A stretch of DNA of 64,000 bases, taken from positions 1,146,009 through 1,210,008 of the forward strand of contig JANUWI010000014.1 in assembly GCA_025504975.1 (NCBI GenBank). The letters run 5' to 3'. The notes beneath the pieces were generated by a model that was not told where the DNA came from, did no database searches, and saw nothing but the letters and a program-made list of their open reading frames with translations. Within the stretch, counting starts at the first letter, position 1. Each line of letters starts with the position of its first letter. The stretch is from Plenodomus lindquistii. Its lineage: Eukaryota > Ascomycota > Dothideomycetes > Pleosporales > Leptosphaeriaceae. Made by a program: the position numbers and the translations under genes. Below are positions 1 through 11,234 of this stretch, piece by piece.

Positions 1-52
1 AGTACATGGCGAGCGAAGCGGCCTTCCAAACACATTACACAGTTGGCCGGAA

Positions 53-1136
53 ATGGGTACTAAGATCATAGCTATTACTGGTGCTACAGGCAGTCAAGGT
101 GGCGGGGTCGTCAATGTCATGAAACAGACTCCTGGCTGGAAGGTCAGAGCCATCACCCGTAATCCCAACAGCGATGCTGCGAAGTAGCTGGCCGCTGAGG
201 GAATCGAAGTTGTTCAGGCAGACTTCCATGACTTAGAATCCCTTCGTAACGCTTTCAAGGTAAATGTTGTATCGTCAATCCATGTTGATTTCGCCGGCTT
301 ACATCTTATTTGTTAGGATGTACACGCTGTCTTTGCCGTCACGCAATGGTGGGAGCATATCTTCAAAGGCAAGACTCAGGACGAGGCCGGCGAAATTGAA
401 GAGGAACAGGGCATGAACCTCGCTCGAGCCGCGGCTGAAACGCGCACAGTTGAACACTACATTTGGTCCACAACACCGAGCGCAACACTAATGAGCAAAG
501 GCAAACTACGAGCACCGCACATGGACTACAAGGCCAATGTCGACACTAGGATCAAATCTGAATTGCCGAATCTGGCCGCGATCACGACATATCTTTACTT
601 TGGATACTACCCTCAGAACATGGCGTTCTTCCCGCTTTGCAAGCCGATAGAATATGTATGTAAGACAAGAATCGTATGAATGATGGAGATCGCTGATAGA
701 GACTTTCCAGCCTGGGACTGGCAAATACATTCAGACCATGCCTACCAAAGCCGATGCAAGGATCTTGCTAGCTGGCGACATGACTATAAACCCAGGCATC
801 TGGGTGCGACAAGTCATCGCCACGGGCAACGCAGCATATGGAAAGTATGCGAACGTTGCGTTGGAGAAGTGGACATACCAAGGGATGGTCGATGTTTGGT
901 CGGAGATCACAGGAAAGCCATGTGTTTTCACCGAAGTCACGTTGGAAGCGGTGACGGCGCTATACGGCGCTGTTGGCAACGAACTCGCATTGCAGATGAA
1001 GTTTGGCGAGTTTTGCGATCCCTGGGAGGAGACGAAAGACCACATTAGTCCTGAAGAGCTGGGTATCGATCGCAATGAGGTCGTGGGATTCAGAGGCACC
1101 ATTGAAGGGTTGCAGAAACGAGGCTTCTGGGCTTGA
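53..1136 (+). pseudogene. NmrA-like NAD(P)-binding oxidoreductase, one in-frame stop
   Basis: Three exons can be read: 53-259, 317-655 and 711-1136, separated by GT..AG introns of 57 and 55 bp (260-316, 656-710); all joins keep phase and total 324 codons. The N-terminus has the Rossmann dinucleotide motif GATGSQGG, and the downstream text (AITRNP, LAAEGIEVVQADFHD, VFAVTQWWE) is typical of NmrA-like atypical short-chain reductases, which bind NAD(P) and act as redox sensors or as reductases of small molecules in the cytosol. Length (about 323 aa) fits the family. The reading frame is broken by a TAG at 185-187, exactly where a CAG would fit, i.e. a single C-to-T change; nothing else is damaged. 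It may be a recent pseudogene, a sequencing error or a readthrough case. Specific substrate unknown. Confidence 0.8.
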
Positions 1137-1198
1137 TCGGTGCGCATTGTTGTGAAGTTTGTTGTAGCCGTCACATGCTCTTCCAACATTTGGTATCT

Positions 1199-1798
1199 TC
1201 AATCACGTACTCGTTCTCTCAGTCCGGCGATGGTCTCTTCCAGTTGCAAGATATGCGCATCTTGAGATTCGAGGATGTCGCGCATCTGTTTAATGATGTG
1301 TGCTTGAGATCGAACAATGTCTTGTTGCGAGTCTAGGGTCTCCTGCTGAACCTTGATAGTCTCAGAGTCCGATAACATTATCTCCTCGTACAGCTGCATG
1401 ATTGACTCAGGGCGAGGCGCGCCGTCAGACTTTGGTGGATCGACAGAGTAGGGCGGTGGCGGTTGGTGATGGATTGGCGGGTTGCGCGTTGTCGAACGCG
1501 AGTCAATGTTCCGTATATCTGCTCGTCTGGATGACTTGGTTGCATCGCCGTTCTGAGGGCTTGGATGTCGACTGGATGGCGGTTCGACGGCTTGACATTC
1601 TTCTCGATCGGGTCTCAGGAGACGCGGGCTGGCGACCGGTCCTGGCTTGCCTCCAACTTGCACCTGAATCGTATATCGACAAACGATGTTCATGTTGATG
1701 GAGCATAGCAGACAAGCGCACGCGAAGATGACGCGGAGACAGTACAAAAAGAATACACTCCACGCCAGAGCGTCTACTGGAATGCGGGGGTTCGCCAT
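1199..1798 (-). CDS. Hypothetical membrane-anchored coiled-coil protein (199 aa)
   Basis: Single uninterrupted frame from an ATG at 1798 to a TGA/TAA-type stop at 1199. I do not recognise the family. The N-terminal 35 residues are hydrophobic (WSVFFLYCLRVIFACACLL) and could be a membrane segment or signal anchor; the middle (about 60-125) is rich in P, S, R and likely disordered, with a PPPPY motif that could bind a WW domain; the last 65 residues are strongly heptad-like and rich in E, Q, L, I (for example QMRDILESQDAHILQLEETI), indicating a coiled coil. It is convergent with the NmrA-like gene, with only 62 bp between the stops. Coding status rests on length and plausible domain layout only. 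Confidence 0.5.
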   Translation of the reverse strand: MANPRIPVDALAWSVFFLYCLRVIFACACLLCSINMNIVCRYTIQVQVGGKPGPVASPRLLRPDREECQAVEPPSSRHPSPQNGDATKSSRRADIRNIDSRSTTRNPPIHHQPPPPYSVDPPKSDGAPRPESIMQLYEEIMLSDSETIKVQQETLDSQQDIVRSQAHIIKQMRDILESQDAHILQLEETIAGLRERVRD

Positions 1799-1800
1799 CG

Positions 1801-3445
1801 CGTCGTGAGGTGAAGCTTCATCATCGCGAAAGACGGCGCAGGTCTCTGTTTATCAATGGCGACCCGGCAACGCGTTTCGCGGTGGCGTGGCCATGGCTGT
1901 AATTACGTTTGGGTTATCCTGTTTGTGTGTAGTGGTGTGTAAACAGGCGTTCACGCGGAATCCTCACGCTGCCACTGAGACAAGCGCATTTGCATCTCGC
2001 GATGTGATTGGCTCTTCCACCATGACTCTGAAACATCACACCTTCGAAGCATCATCACACGCTCATCCACAAGCGATCATCAAACTATCGTTCTGCAGCC
2101 CATACCGACCGATGAGTCTAGGTAATTCATCAGATCATCATCTGGGGTGTGAGAGGTCGCTGGCTGGGCTCGCGCAATGTGCTCTCTTCTCCCCGCTTCT
2201 TAGGTAGCGCTCCCTCTCCAGCGGCCCGTTCCTTCGTGCCGCCCACATCGGCTCGTGTCTTGTCAGCTGTTGCATTCACTTCGTTATCCGCACTTGCTGC
2301 AGCCTCCGCGATTGGCCCGTCGCTGATCAGGCATTCCTGTTGTCATCGTCATAAGCACTTGGCTTGGCCTGAAGTCAGCTCAGGCAGTGCAAGTGAGGCG
2401 AAACTTAGATCACATCAACCTCCAGTTTCGCCCTTCGCTTCTGTCTATCTTTGCCACCATATAGTGCTCACAAGTGGTCCCACTAGACAGCCTCACAATT
2501 CCTGCGACAGGACTTTCAATAGTTACAAGCGATTTGGCGAATCGCGTTCAAGATATTCGAGAACTCGTGAGAGCGCATCCTTGCGGTCGTCTGAGAAAGC
2601 CTAGCGAGCATTAATATCGCGCCTACAAATGACGACAAGCGCGGTTTGTGTAGTGTTGCTTAGCGAGTCCTGCCTCCCTCCCTGAACGAGATGCAGGCTC
2701 GTAATCTACCGGTACAACTGGTCGACACTACACCGATCGTACCACCTCCAAGACTACTCTGTGATCTGACTTGCTAATGGACTTCCGCGGTAGCGTTGAA
2801 AATTCCCATCTGCGTCACTAACATTTGGAAAGGGATCCGGGGAATGGAGTTCTGTCCGTTCCCTGTGATTGCATGCCACATTCCTGGGTCATATGGCATA
2901 ACCCAGATTCACATGCTCGGCACAGTCCATACACGATGAGAAGACTCAAACCTCTTGTCAGATACGAATATCATGTTCTTCCGCTTCGTCCCGCGCCCTG
3001 TATCATGCGATCAAGTCTAATATAGAGAGCAGATGTGGGGAACCATGAAGGCTTCAACTTTGGCACAAGAATCTAAGTCCAATGGATGGGTGTACTTTCG
3101 GTCCCCCTTGTTTCGACAAGAATGAGCAGGCACATTCCGATAGCTCAGGAGAGACAATGCTCATTGTTGCGTCTGCGCGGACATTAACCCAACAAGCGGT
3201 ATAAAGTCTCGCAGACTTGGACTTCCAAAGTGTCATCGTAATCTTCTCTGCTCGTTACTTCATGAAGATTCGTCTCATCTGGCTTGTCCTTCAGACCTTT
3301 GCTTGGGTCCTTTACCCCCTTTAACCTACAGCGTTTCCTTGTGTTTTCTCTTTGTATCATGTTTTCAGTTTGCAGAGCACAACTTTTGAACCATGAGACA
3401 TTCTAACTCTGCCTTTGGCAGCAGCTAACTGTCTAAAAGCTAAAG
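1801..3445. other. Intergenic stretch, no supported gene
   Basis: Normal GC content. Open frames of 60-150 codons exist (for example 2149-2604 on +) but they are low-complexity Ser/Arg/Ala-rich translations without recognisable domains or credible starts. A short signal-peptide-like frame begins with ATG at 3262 (MKIRLIWLVLQTFAW) and may be the first exon of the chitin-binding gene that follows. No RNA gene seen. Confidence 0.4.
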
Positions 3446-4546
3446 GAAACCAACTTCTCACCGCACACCTATGTCGGTTGTTTCGATCTCTACGACGGCA
3501 TAGATACCGACACGGCACTTCTCACGGGTCCCACGTACCTCGGCATGCCCAACGCCACACAGGAAATTTGTCAAGACTACTGTGCGGAACAGTCGCAGCC
3601 TCCGATGGAGTACTTCGGTCTTGACCACGCAAACAACTGTCGCTGCGCTGGCAACTTCTCGTTCACCCCCAACACCGCGGATGCGTTCTGTCAAACTGGT
3701 GCTGAAGGTAACACCACACAGGCAGCTGGAGATGACGACCACATCAACGTTTGGAGGCTCTTCGCTTACACCACGCCCACACAGTCTAGCCTTGCTCCGA
3801 CTTCAGACCAAGCGAGCGCAAGCGCAACGCCAACCAGTCAACCCCTCTCACCTGATGGTACCTGTGGAACCGGTTCCACTGATGATGCTGGATACAGCTG
3901 TCTTGGTACCGTAAACGGTGATTGCTGCTCCTTCTGGGGCTATTGTGGACGAACGTACGAGCATTGTGATGCCGCCTACAGGTGTCAAGTCGGCTATGGC
4001 ACCTGTAACCCGCCCCTCCTATCATCTTCCAGTTCTGGTTCTTTGTCTTTGTCTTCTTCTTCTCCAGCTGAGGCGAGCTCTTCTTCTGCTGAGGCCATCT
4101 CTTCTTCTGCTGAGGCGAGCTCTTCTTCTGCTGAGGCCATCTCTTCTTCTGCTGAGGCAAGCTCTTCTTCTGCTGAGGCCATCTCTTCTTCGGCTGAGAC
4201 AAGCTCTTCTTCTGCTGAGCCCATCTCTTCTTCGGCTGAGGCCATCTCTTCTTCGGCTGAGGCAAGCTCTTCTTCGGCTGAGGCAAGTTCCTCTTCGACA
4301 CAGTCGAGCGCAGCACCGACTGGCCAACCCCTCTCGCCTGACGGTACCTGTGGAACCGGTTCTACTGACGATGCTGGATACAACTGTCTAGGCACTGTCA
4401 ACGGCGATTGCTGTTCTCACTGGGGCTATTGTGGACGCACGTACGAGCATTGTGATGCTGAGTATGAATGTCAAGTCGGGTTCGGCACGTGTAACCCTCC
4501 CGTTCCATCGTCTACTGGTCCGGCCCAGGTACGTTTATTTCTCTAG
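3446..4546 (+). CDS. WSC-domain protein with two chitin-binding (type 1) domains, partial model
   Basis: One reading frame is open from 3437 to 4546. It starts with a WSC domain (YVGCFDLYDG at about 3470, then CRCAG and eight-cysteine spacing to about 3760), a carbohydrate-binding fold of fungal wall proteins. Two type-1 chitin-binding (hevein-like, CBM18) domains follow at about 3853-4010 and 4337-4498, each with the CCSxWGYCGRTYEHC cysteine pattern. They are joined by a Ser/Ala/Glu linker built of 8-residue repeats (about 4066-4300). This suggests a secreted or wall-bound protein that binds chitin, either shielding the wall or sensing it. The 5' end is unresolved: a TAA at 3434 blocks simple extension, a branch-like CTAAC at about 3425 precedes an AG at 3444-3445, and a possible signal-peptide exon starts at 3262 but lacks a good donor. 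The 3' end may also continue: GTACGT at 4529 looks like a splice donor. Confidence 0.8.
   Translation, partial: ETNFSPHTYVGCFDLYDGIDTDTALLTGPTYLGMPNATQEICQDYCAEQSQPPMEYFGLDHANNCRCAGNFSFTPNTADAFCQTGAEGNTTQAAGDDDHINVWRLFAYTTPTQSSLAPTSDQASASATPTSQPLSPDGTCGTGSTDDAGYSCLGTVNGDCCSFWGYCGRTYEHCDAAYRCQVGYGTCNPPLLSSSSSGSLSLSSSSPAEASSSSAEAISSSAEASSSSAEAISSSAEASSSSAEAISSSAETSSSSAEPISSSAEAISSSAEASSSSAEASSSSTQSSAAPTGQPLSPDGTCGTGSTDDAGYNCLGTVNGDCCSHWGYCGRTYEHCDAEYECQVGFGTCNPPVPSSTGPAQVRLFL
4066..4302 (+). repeat. 24-bp coding minisatellite (Ser-Ser-Ser-Ala-Glu-Ala linker)
   Basis: Tandem units close to TCTTCTTCTGCTGAGGCNAG encode alternating SSSAEAS/SSSAEAI octapeptides about ten times. The array lies between the two chitin-binding domains and is probably an O-glycosylated, length-variable spacer. 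Confidence 0.8.
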
Positions 4547-5948
4547 TCTGAGTTCAAAAGTTGTGGTCTGCAAACCAAAAACATGATATCAGGTAAGTAT
4601 ATTCGTTGCTCAGTGTGCGCTTCGGCCAACACCCTGAATGGGCAAGCAAGAGCTGGACGAGTCCTGGGTATGGACATGGGTGAAGACTCGCCATACCAAC
4701 ACGACCCTACACATTGACCATCAAATTCGGACTCCGAAACAACTGTGAGTACCTACCCTACCATCACATGAGCTATCAACCCAGTTTCTAGGTCCCACTT
4801 CACTTTGTTTTTCACTGCTTGTTCTCACTTGTTGAGCTCTTATTCAAGCCCGTCGGTCAGCCCTGCTTCTCACCTACTTTGCGACAACGTCGATTGAACC
4901 ACTGAACACAAGTGTGGTGTGCTCAATGGTAGGTACATCCTCTGTATATTACCAAACAGCTAATACCAACTGAGGACACAGCATACTCAGTATAGCCCGC
5001 CCCAATCATCAATATTCTTTTTCGTTCCTCACGACAGTTTTATCGCAACATCGCACCCACGAATCTGTGTACTCCACGAGCATTAGGCCACAATCGTAAG
5101 TAACCGTGCAAGTTCGATGATACTTCCGTTGACACGACCTCCAGAGGTATTTCCTCCTCGATGATCTTCCATCTTGTTTCAAACTATCCTCTGATATAGT
5201 AAGCATGCCGACCAATACTGAACACAACACCAAGATTACCCACCCCAAAGGAAACCTGCAGATATACTCGCTACTGCCTGCCCTAACGTTATGAATCAAC
5301 ATGCACTTCTAGGCACACAGCCTACGCTAACATTACCTTTTGTCCTTTTCCCTTGATCTTCTTGACTTCTTGTTACCATTTGATATTATAAACTCTATCT
5401 GCCATGTACTGACTCCACCATCAGCCACCGCCACCTTTATCGAGCACCAAACCACCCTTGCCTTGTCATTCATTTGAAAGAAGGAAAAGGAAAATAGAGA
5501 ACAGAAGCTTCACTACGCACATGTTGTAAGTCCTCTCGTCGGATGATCCCTGGATACGTATGTGCTACAAGTCATTGTAGTCTACTCGCTGCCTCATGAC
5601 AAGCCAACAGCAATTTCGGAAAGTCTTGTTCATTTGGCTGACAATCACTTACTTATTTTAGAAGGAATGAGGCTGAGTGACCTGTTCGTCCGATTGACGG
5701 GAGTTAGAGCGGAGAGGTGGTACCCCCTGGGGCGGTGGATGGAGTTTGATTAGTCGGCGGACGATAAAATGCGAGCTATTAGGTATATGTAATTCACGGC
5801 GGATGTCTTGCTAACACCTGAAGACCGATCCGAGATTTCATGAAGAAGCAGAGCAAGATGATCGAGAACAGTAGAGACGGTCTTCCGATCTCATAATATA
5901 CCAGTACTCCCACAACATCCATGGTGCATCCATAGCCTTTTCCCGCCC
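4547..5948. other. Intergenic stretch, no confident gene
   Basis: No long frame. Pyrimidine-rich, intron-like sequence between 4550 and 5520 could hold short 3' exons of the chitin-binding gene. At 5521-5533 an ATG is followed at once by a consensus donor (ATGTT|GTAAGT) after a CT/CA-rich leader, and an acceptor (TTATTTTAG) ends near 5661, so a short spliced transcript is possible; its reading frame stops within a few codons and I do not call a gene. Confidence 0.35.
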
Positions 5949-8418
5949 TCATATCTCAACAAGTACATCACCCTCAACATTCACGACCCTCAAAGGTGCC
6001 TCTCGTCCACTGACCAATGCCCTCTTCACTACTCCCTCCCCATCCCATTCGAACTCCACCTCACCACCTTCCCTCAACCTCAACCCTCTGACTCGTCCAT
6101 TCCCCCACGCCGCCGGAATCGCCGGCCCTAGAATTACGTTCTTGACTCCCTCCCCATCGTGACTTTGCGGCAAATCCACAGCAAGCATACTCAGGACCGC
6201 CCCGCCTAGTCCGAAATTCGCATCGATTTGGAAAGGCGTGGCGGTACCACTGTACATACTCAATCCATTATCTGCAAAGTTCTCTTGTATAGCGTAGCGG
6301 AGGTGGAAATGCGCTTGCTCGGTGTCGTTAAGACGGGCCCAACATGCGGAGCGCCAGACCTTCCCCCAACCGGCGTTGGCGTCGGCGCCGTTGCCATTAC
6401 CACGAGAGATCAACTTGTTGCGTACAGCGGAGCTGATGGTACCATTCGTGTAGCCAGAGAGAAAAGAGGAGAGTGAGTACCCTGGGTACCAACCCACAAG
6501 CTCAGACAAGTGGCGGTGGGTGTCGTTCTGCGGTTCGTAGCCGTAGGAGTCGGGGAGTTTCCATTCTTTCAGTTGGGAGAAGGCGCCGACGTGAAAGCCT
6601 TTGTCCAATTGATCAAGCGAGGATGAGATGTTGGATGTGAATGCTGTGTCGGGTTCCTCAACAATGGGGGAAAATGTAAGCACAGCGTCGAAGACTTGGT
6701 GAATGAGCTGCTGGAAGTGTGCGCATGCGAAAGTTGTAGGGCCATGTTCAGGGCTGTTACATGGGTTGACGACGAGGCTGTTATCGTTGGTGAAGGTATC
6801 GGGTTGCAGTTGATTGAGCCAGAACTCGGCGACCCCTTTGATGAGTGGGTAGCCTTGAGCGGCCAGCCATGTCGTGTCGCGAGAGTAGTCCCAATGGTCA
6901 AATACATGCTGCATCATCCATGCGCCGGCAGCTGCGTAGTTTGCCCACGAGGCACCGCTCTTCATGCCTGTGTGGCCGAAAATGTTCATTTCATTGTGGG
7001 TAACCCAGCCTGGTGCGTCATACAGGAGTTTCGCGGTCTCAGACCCCCGGGGTACCCAGTTCTCAATCATGTAGTCCCAGAGTGGGGATTGTAGGTCTGT
7101 CAAGCCGGTCTGTTCAGTTGTCCAATGATTCATCTGAAGGTTGATGTTTGCGTGGTAGTCGCCGGACCATGCGGCGTACAGGCCTTCGCTCCATCGACCT
7201 TGGAGGTTTGGAGGGAGAGATCCAGGACGAGAACTCGACACAAAGAGGTAGGTGCTGTAGTCGAAAAGCAAGCTCTCCAGGAATGGATCGCCGGTGGTTT
7301 CGTCCGACGAATAACGTGAGATCAGTTCCGCGGTGGGAGTTTGCGATGAATTGAGGGTGTCTGACAGCGAGAGCTCGAACCGGGTGACCAAAGGTGTGAA
7401 ATCTTGGATATGTGCACTTTCTAGCTCCGCAGAGGTCTTCGCAGCAGCCTTCTCGGTAGTTGCCTCAACAAAAGGCGCTGGGTCCTCACCAAGGAAGGAG
7501 TACCCAAATTCCGCGGTGCCCTTCTTTTGATCGTAATTCGTCCCGGCACCGACGACAAGGGATACTGATTTGGTTCCATTTGTCGGAGTCAACACCCAAG
7601 CCGCAGTGCTGTTGTTACACGAACCCTCCACTCCTCCAGGCAACGCGATCCGGGCGATAGCATCATATCGCATGCCTTCTTGGGGTTCTAATTGTGTCAC
7701 ACCGCGCAGCCTCAGCTGATCTGAATCGCAGGTAAGCGACTTCAAATTAGAACCGACCAGTTCATTGTCCAATCTGACGTGTAGCACAGGCAGCTGGCTG
7801 CCAGCCTGCACAGTGTACACGCAAACCTGATCAGGGTAAGAGCAGAACACCTTGGTCTCGATATCTGCGCCATTCGCCTTGTAGCGTGTTGTATGAACGC
7901 CATTTGTCAAATTCAAGGTACGCGTATAGCCCGTGATGGAGATGTTGCTCGTCTGATGACTGGGAATAGTGACACTCAAGTTACCCAGAACCTGGTACGA
8001 GCCAAACCAAGCGTCATTACCGAGGAGTGCATCCACGTTGCCTGTACCATTGGTGAAGATCAAATCCCGAATACCCGGGAGTGCTTGCGCAACCGGAGAA
8101 GTTGGATTGCCGCCTGTGTAGTTCTGAACAGGTCAGCATTAGAGCTATTCTAGAAACATTAGGGAAGATGCTTACAGCATTGTCGAATGGTCCTCCAGAC
8201 CATAGACTATCCAGGTTCAAGTTTATCGTCTCTTGACCGGCAGGACCGTATGGCATTGCTCCTAGTCGTCCATTCCCGAGCGGATATGCGGTTCGAATAA
8301 TGTCGCTTGCATTAGCAGGTACTCTTGACCATATTGACTTCGCCGCGGTGAATTGGGCGTGCACGAGCACAAAAAGCACAGAGAACCGAGCAGCTGATTG
8401 CATCGCTGCTTTCGCCAT
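5949..8418 (-). CDS. GH95 alpha-L-fucosidase (secreted)
   Basis: Two exons, 8418-8176 and 8123-5949, joined across a 52-bp intron (8124-8175; GTAAGC donor, CTGACC branch-like site, CAG acceptor); 805 residues, the usual GH95 size. The first true ATG is 8418; residues 1-27 form a signal peptide (FSVLFVLVHAQFTAA). Family hallmarks: LNLDSLWSGGPFD near residue 70, NINLQMNHW near 408 (asparagines of this motif activate the catalytic water in characterised GH95 enzymes), NSPEHGPT near 540, and the QIDANFG motif near 718 in the C-terminal part of the (alpha/alpha)6 barrel. The enzyme should hydrolyse terminal alpha-1,2-fucosyl (possibly L-galactosyl) groups of plant polysaccharides or glycans outside the cell. 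No stop or frameshift; the gene looks functional. It diverges from MSS51. Confidence 0.93.
8124..8175 (-). other. Intron of the GH95 gene
   Basis: GT at 8175-8174 and AG at 8125-8124 on the minus strand. Splicing joins ...GGPFDNA to NYTGGNPTSP in phase, restoring the conserved N-terminal GH95 text; without splicing the frame runs into unrelated sequence. Confidence 0.88.
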
Positions 8419-9056
8419 GATTGCGCACGTTGAAGCACTGGGGAATCGCAACAATTTTCATTATGAGTGCGATTCTACATGCTCATATATAATCACCCCT
8501 ATGACGACTCATTAAAGTACATCGCTTGCTGGACAGGCTAGGAGGGACTGCGGGGAAATAGAGTACCTGCATATTCTTCAATGCGAAAATTGCGGCCGAA
8601 ATACTCCGCGAATGATCGGTGTGGACATGCGGTCTTGTCCCGCGGCGCAGTCAACTCATGACGTTCTTCACAAGGAGAAAAAAGAGGTGTAAAGATCGTG
8701 CGTGAGCTCATGGTGTGCACACGCTACCAACGATGCAAGATGATGCAGAACGTGGCAGGAAAACAAGAGGGTCTTGATGTAGACGCGGCATTAGGTACCG
8801 GGCAGGTTGCATTCGCAAGCAAGACTAGCCGAACTCGCCCAAGTTGGTGAACGGGATCGCGCTGCGAGGTAAATGAAGGAGTCTTGGTGTGTAAGAGTGT
8901 AAGATGAAGCCTCGGCGGAGGCCCGCGGACAGATCAGCAAGGCCGCAGCACGTGACGCCGGCGGTTTGATTGACCGAGCCCGGCGTGCTAACTTTCGTGG
9001 GCGATGGTCACATCATACACGCTCCCACTTGTCGGATCGCAGGCCAATTGCGCAAG
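8419..9056. promoter_or_regulatory. Divergent promoter region between GH95 and MSS51
   Basis: 638 bp without a credible gene separates the two start codons. A TATATAAT tract at about 8485-8493 lies some 70 bp upstream of the GH95 ATG and could serve as its TATA element. CACGTGAC at 8949-8956, about 100 bp upstream of the MSS51 ATG, matches the E-box bound by Cbf1/bHLH factors. Both are motif matches only. Confidence 0.4.
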
Positions 9057-10648
9057 ATGAGGACTCCGTACACATGCAGACAGTGTCTGTCGCTGGTCAA
9101 GGGCTCGCGAGCTCCAATACGGCCCTCGCAGGCGTTCCGACCACTTGCGCAGAAAGCGTCTTCGCAGCGACATCACTCCACCAAGGGTCCCGCGCAGCCC
9201 AAGCTTGCTGTCCCACAGCGCAACATCTCGACGACGTCGAACAAGGCGGCCGCCGCCAAGCCCTTTCAGCCGTACGACTATGTCGACCCGGAAGGCATCC
9301 AGCGGACGCTTATGCTGACCGAGGAGAACCTCTTCAACTCCTTCACTGATTCGCCGATCCCTCAGATACGGAAACGGGCGGCCTTCATGCGCCAACATGC
9401 CTACTGCCCACACCCCTCACATCAACCGACACGTGCGCCAAGAAACGACCAGGACCTCGAGGCACGCAAGTCGTCGGCGACCGGCGCGCCGCCGGCCCAC
9501 GTCAACTTCGAATGCCCGGACTGTGGCATCCCCGTCTACTGCTGCGAGGAGCACTGGGCCGACGACTACGAAGCGCATCTCGAAGTCTGCGACGTGCTGC
9601 GGCAGAGCAACGAAGATGACCACGATCTGCGCAGTGGGAGGTTCTTCAAGGAGTTCCAGTTCGCAGAGCCGCAGATGGAGGAGATTTTGGTCAACATGAC
9701 GAGCTGGGACACATATCTCTACACACGAGATTTCGACGCGCTGAACAAGGATCGTGAGATGAGGCAGGCGACGAAGCTGCTGACGTACCCCATAACCATT
9801 GCCAGCATCATCAATGAGCTGAGTCCTTACAATATCCGAAAGAATGGCCGCATGACACCAGAGGGCTTGAAAAGCTTCAGCGGTATGCACCACTCCTCAT
9901 ACTTTCACCAACGCCGTCACTAACATCACCAGCCCTCCGACATACCCTCCATCCTCCTCGAACCGGCGGCGGCGACACCTGGAAGAATGCCCGCATCGCG
10001 CCCCCCTCCGTCCGCCTATTCATCCTCGGCGCCCGCGCTGAGTCTTCTCTACCCCGCGAGACCTGGATGCAACTGGCCTATCTCTTCCACCGTGTTCAAT
10101 TCTCTGTGAACTTCATCGGCCCCGAGGCAATGGCAAACCGCGAATCTGAGCTTCCCCTTCCCGAGCGCACGCCCCTCAATCCCTTCGGCGCTGTCATCGA
10201 AGACCGCATCAGTAACGCCATGAAAATCAGCACCTATGTCGAGCACTACCACAACATTCATAAGACGGGATACTTTTACCCCTACGACCCATACTTTGAC
10301 TGCTTTGTCGTGTTTCATCCCGGCTTTGGCAACGCAGCGAGCATGCATGAGTGGGAGGAAACGCTTCCGCTGCTGCTTGAGACCAAGGTCCCGATTATTG
10401 CGACAGGGTACTCGCCGTGGGACATGATGCAGGACGTGAACCACCTGCAAAAGAGATATGGTAATGAGATGGATATATTACTGGAGCCAGGCGAGAATTT
10501 GTTCAGGAGCCTCAGGTGGGACCTGAATGATTTGGATCCGCACGATGTGACGTGTAGTAACTGGGGCGTGTATGCCTTCCGTGGGAAGCGCTACGAGACA
10601 ATGAAGAAGGAGGAGGACACCGAGGTCCACAGTGATCGGACCGCTTGA
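9057..10648 (+). CDS. MSS51: Mss51-like mitochondrial translational activator, zinc-finger MYND type
   Basis: Exons 9057-9882 and 9933-10648 around a 50-bp intron (9883-9932; GTATGC donor, CTAAC branch site, CAG acceptor) give 513 residues in one phase-consistent frame. The start is the first ATG in frame (MRTPYTCRQCLSL); the basic Ser/Thr/Arg-rich first 70 residues fit a mitochondrial presequence. Residues about 130-195 hold a MYND-type zinc finger (CPHP..., CPDCGIPVYCCEEHWADDYEAHLEVC). The rest matches the Mss51 C-terminal domain, ending with MMQDVNHLQKRYG and SNWGVYAFRGKRYE. In yeast, Mss51 activates COX1 mRNA translation and binds newly made Cox1, coupling synthesis to cytochrome oxidase assembly at the inner membrane; the same role is inferred. 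The gene appears intact. Confidence 0.93.
9883..9932 (+). other. Intron of MSS51
   Basis: GT at 9883, AG at 9931-9932, CTAAC branch site at 9919-9923. Removal joins LKSFS to ALRHTLHPPR, the conserved continuation of the domain. Confidence 0.9.
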
Positions 10649-11038
10649 GCCGGGGGTGTATTATAGTCGTGTATCAACTATGTGCCAACGATACTTCAGT
10701 CTTGTCGGCGTGCTTTTCCTTGGCACACTGCCGGGTCTCTTGCCCTGTCGAGAGTCCCCTTCATTGGCTCCCAACAACGTGATCACAGCTTCGCATACTG
10801 CATGTCCAGTCGGGGCTTGGCTCGTTCCTCTCGACGAGCCTGCATTTATCCCATTCCAGATCATTGATATTCATGTAGAGTACGCCTGCTGTCAGCACTC
10901 CCGCAAGGGCAAACTCTAAGGTTACCCAAGTTGCCCCCGGATGTAGTCGAAGTAGCATTTAGGTGTGACAGTGTGTGGAGTTGGCTTGATACAACGACCA
11001 TGCACCTGCTGTATCATTGTGACGTGTCTAGGCAGGCC
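10649..11038. other. Intergenic, no supported gene
   Basis: Several overlapping short frames on both strands, none with recognisable domains. Probably the MSS51 3' untranslated region and spacer. Confidence 0.4.
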
Positions 11039-11188
11039 ATGGTAAACCCTAAAAAGCAGGCATATCCCATCTCCAAAATGCCCAAAATGCGTACTGCATA
11101 CGCTGTTCTTATGGTCCTCGCTTTCACATTCTGGTTTCTAATGGGCATCTTCCTTCAATATCTGAAAGTGCAGAATACAGTCCGCTAG
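11039..11188 (+). CDS. Possible small membrane protein (49 aa)
   Basis: An ATG in good context (GGCCATGG) opens a 49-codon frame ending at 11188. Residues about 18-38 (AYAVLMVLAFTFWFLMGIF) form one clear membrane-spanning segment with a basic N-terminal side. I do not recognise it; small single-pass proteins of this kind occur in fungal mitochondria and ER. It could equally be a chance frame. Confidence 0.3.
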   Translation: MVNPKKQAYPISKMPKMRTAYAVLMVLAFTFWFLMGIFLQYLKVQNTVR

Positions 11189-11234
11189 TATCTAACCCTA
11201 AGTCCGAAAATTGTTTTAGCTTGCAGGGCCATGT

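Noticed and set aside
2149..2604. 151-codon frame as a gene
   Set aside because: Ser/Arg/Ala-rich low-complexity translation, no ATG in good context, no domain.
3786..4401. Minus-strand and alternative-frame ORFs over the Ser/Ala repeat (Lys/Gln-, Glu- or Leu-rich)
   Set aside because: They are produced by the 24-bp repeat read in other frames; only the + frame carries the WSC and chitin-binding domains.
8970..9056. Upstream extension of MSS51 before the ATG at 9057
   Set aside because: The extension has no ATG (only TTG), whereas 9057 begins a plausible mitochondrial presequence.
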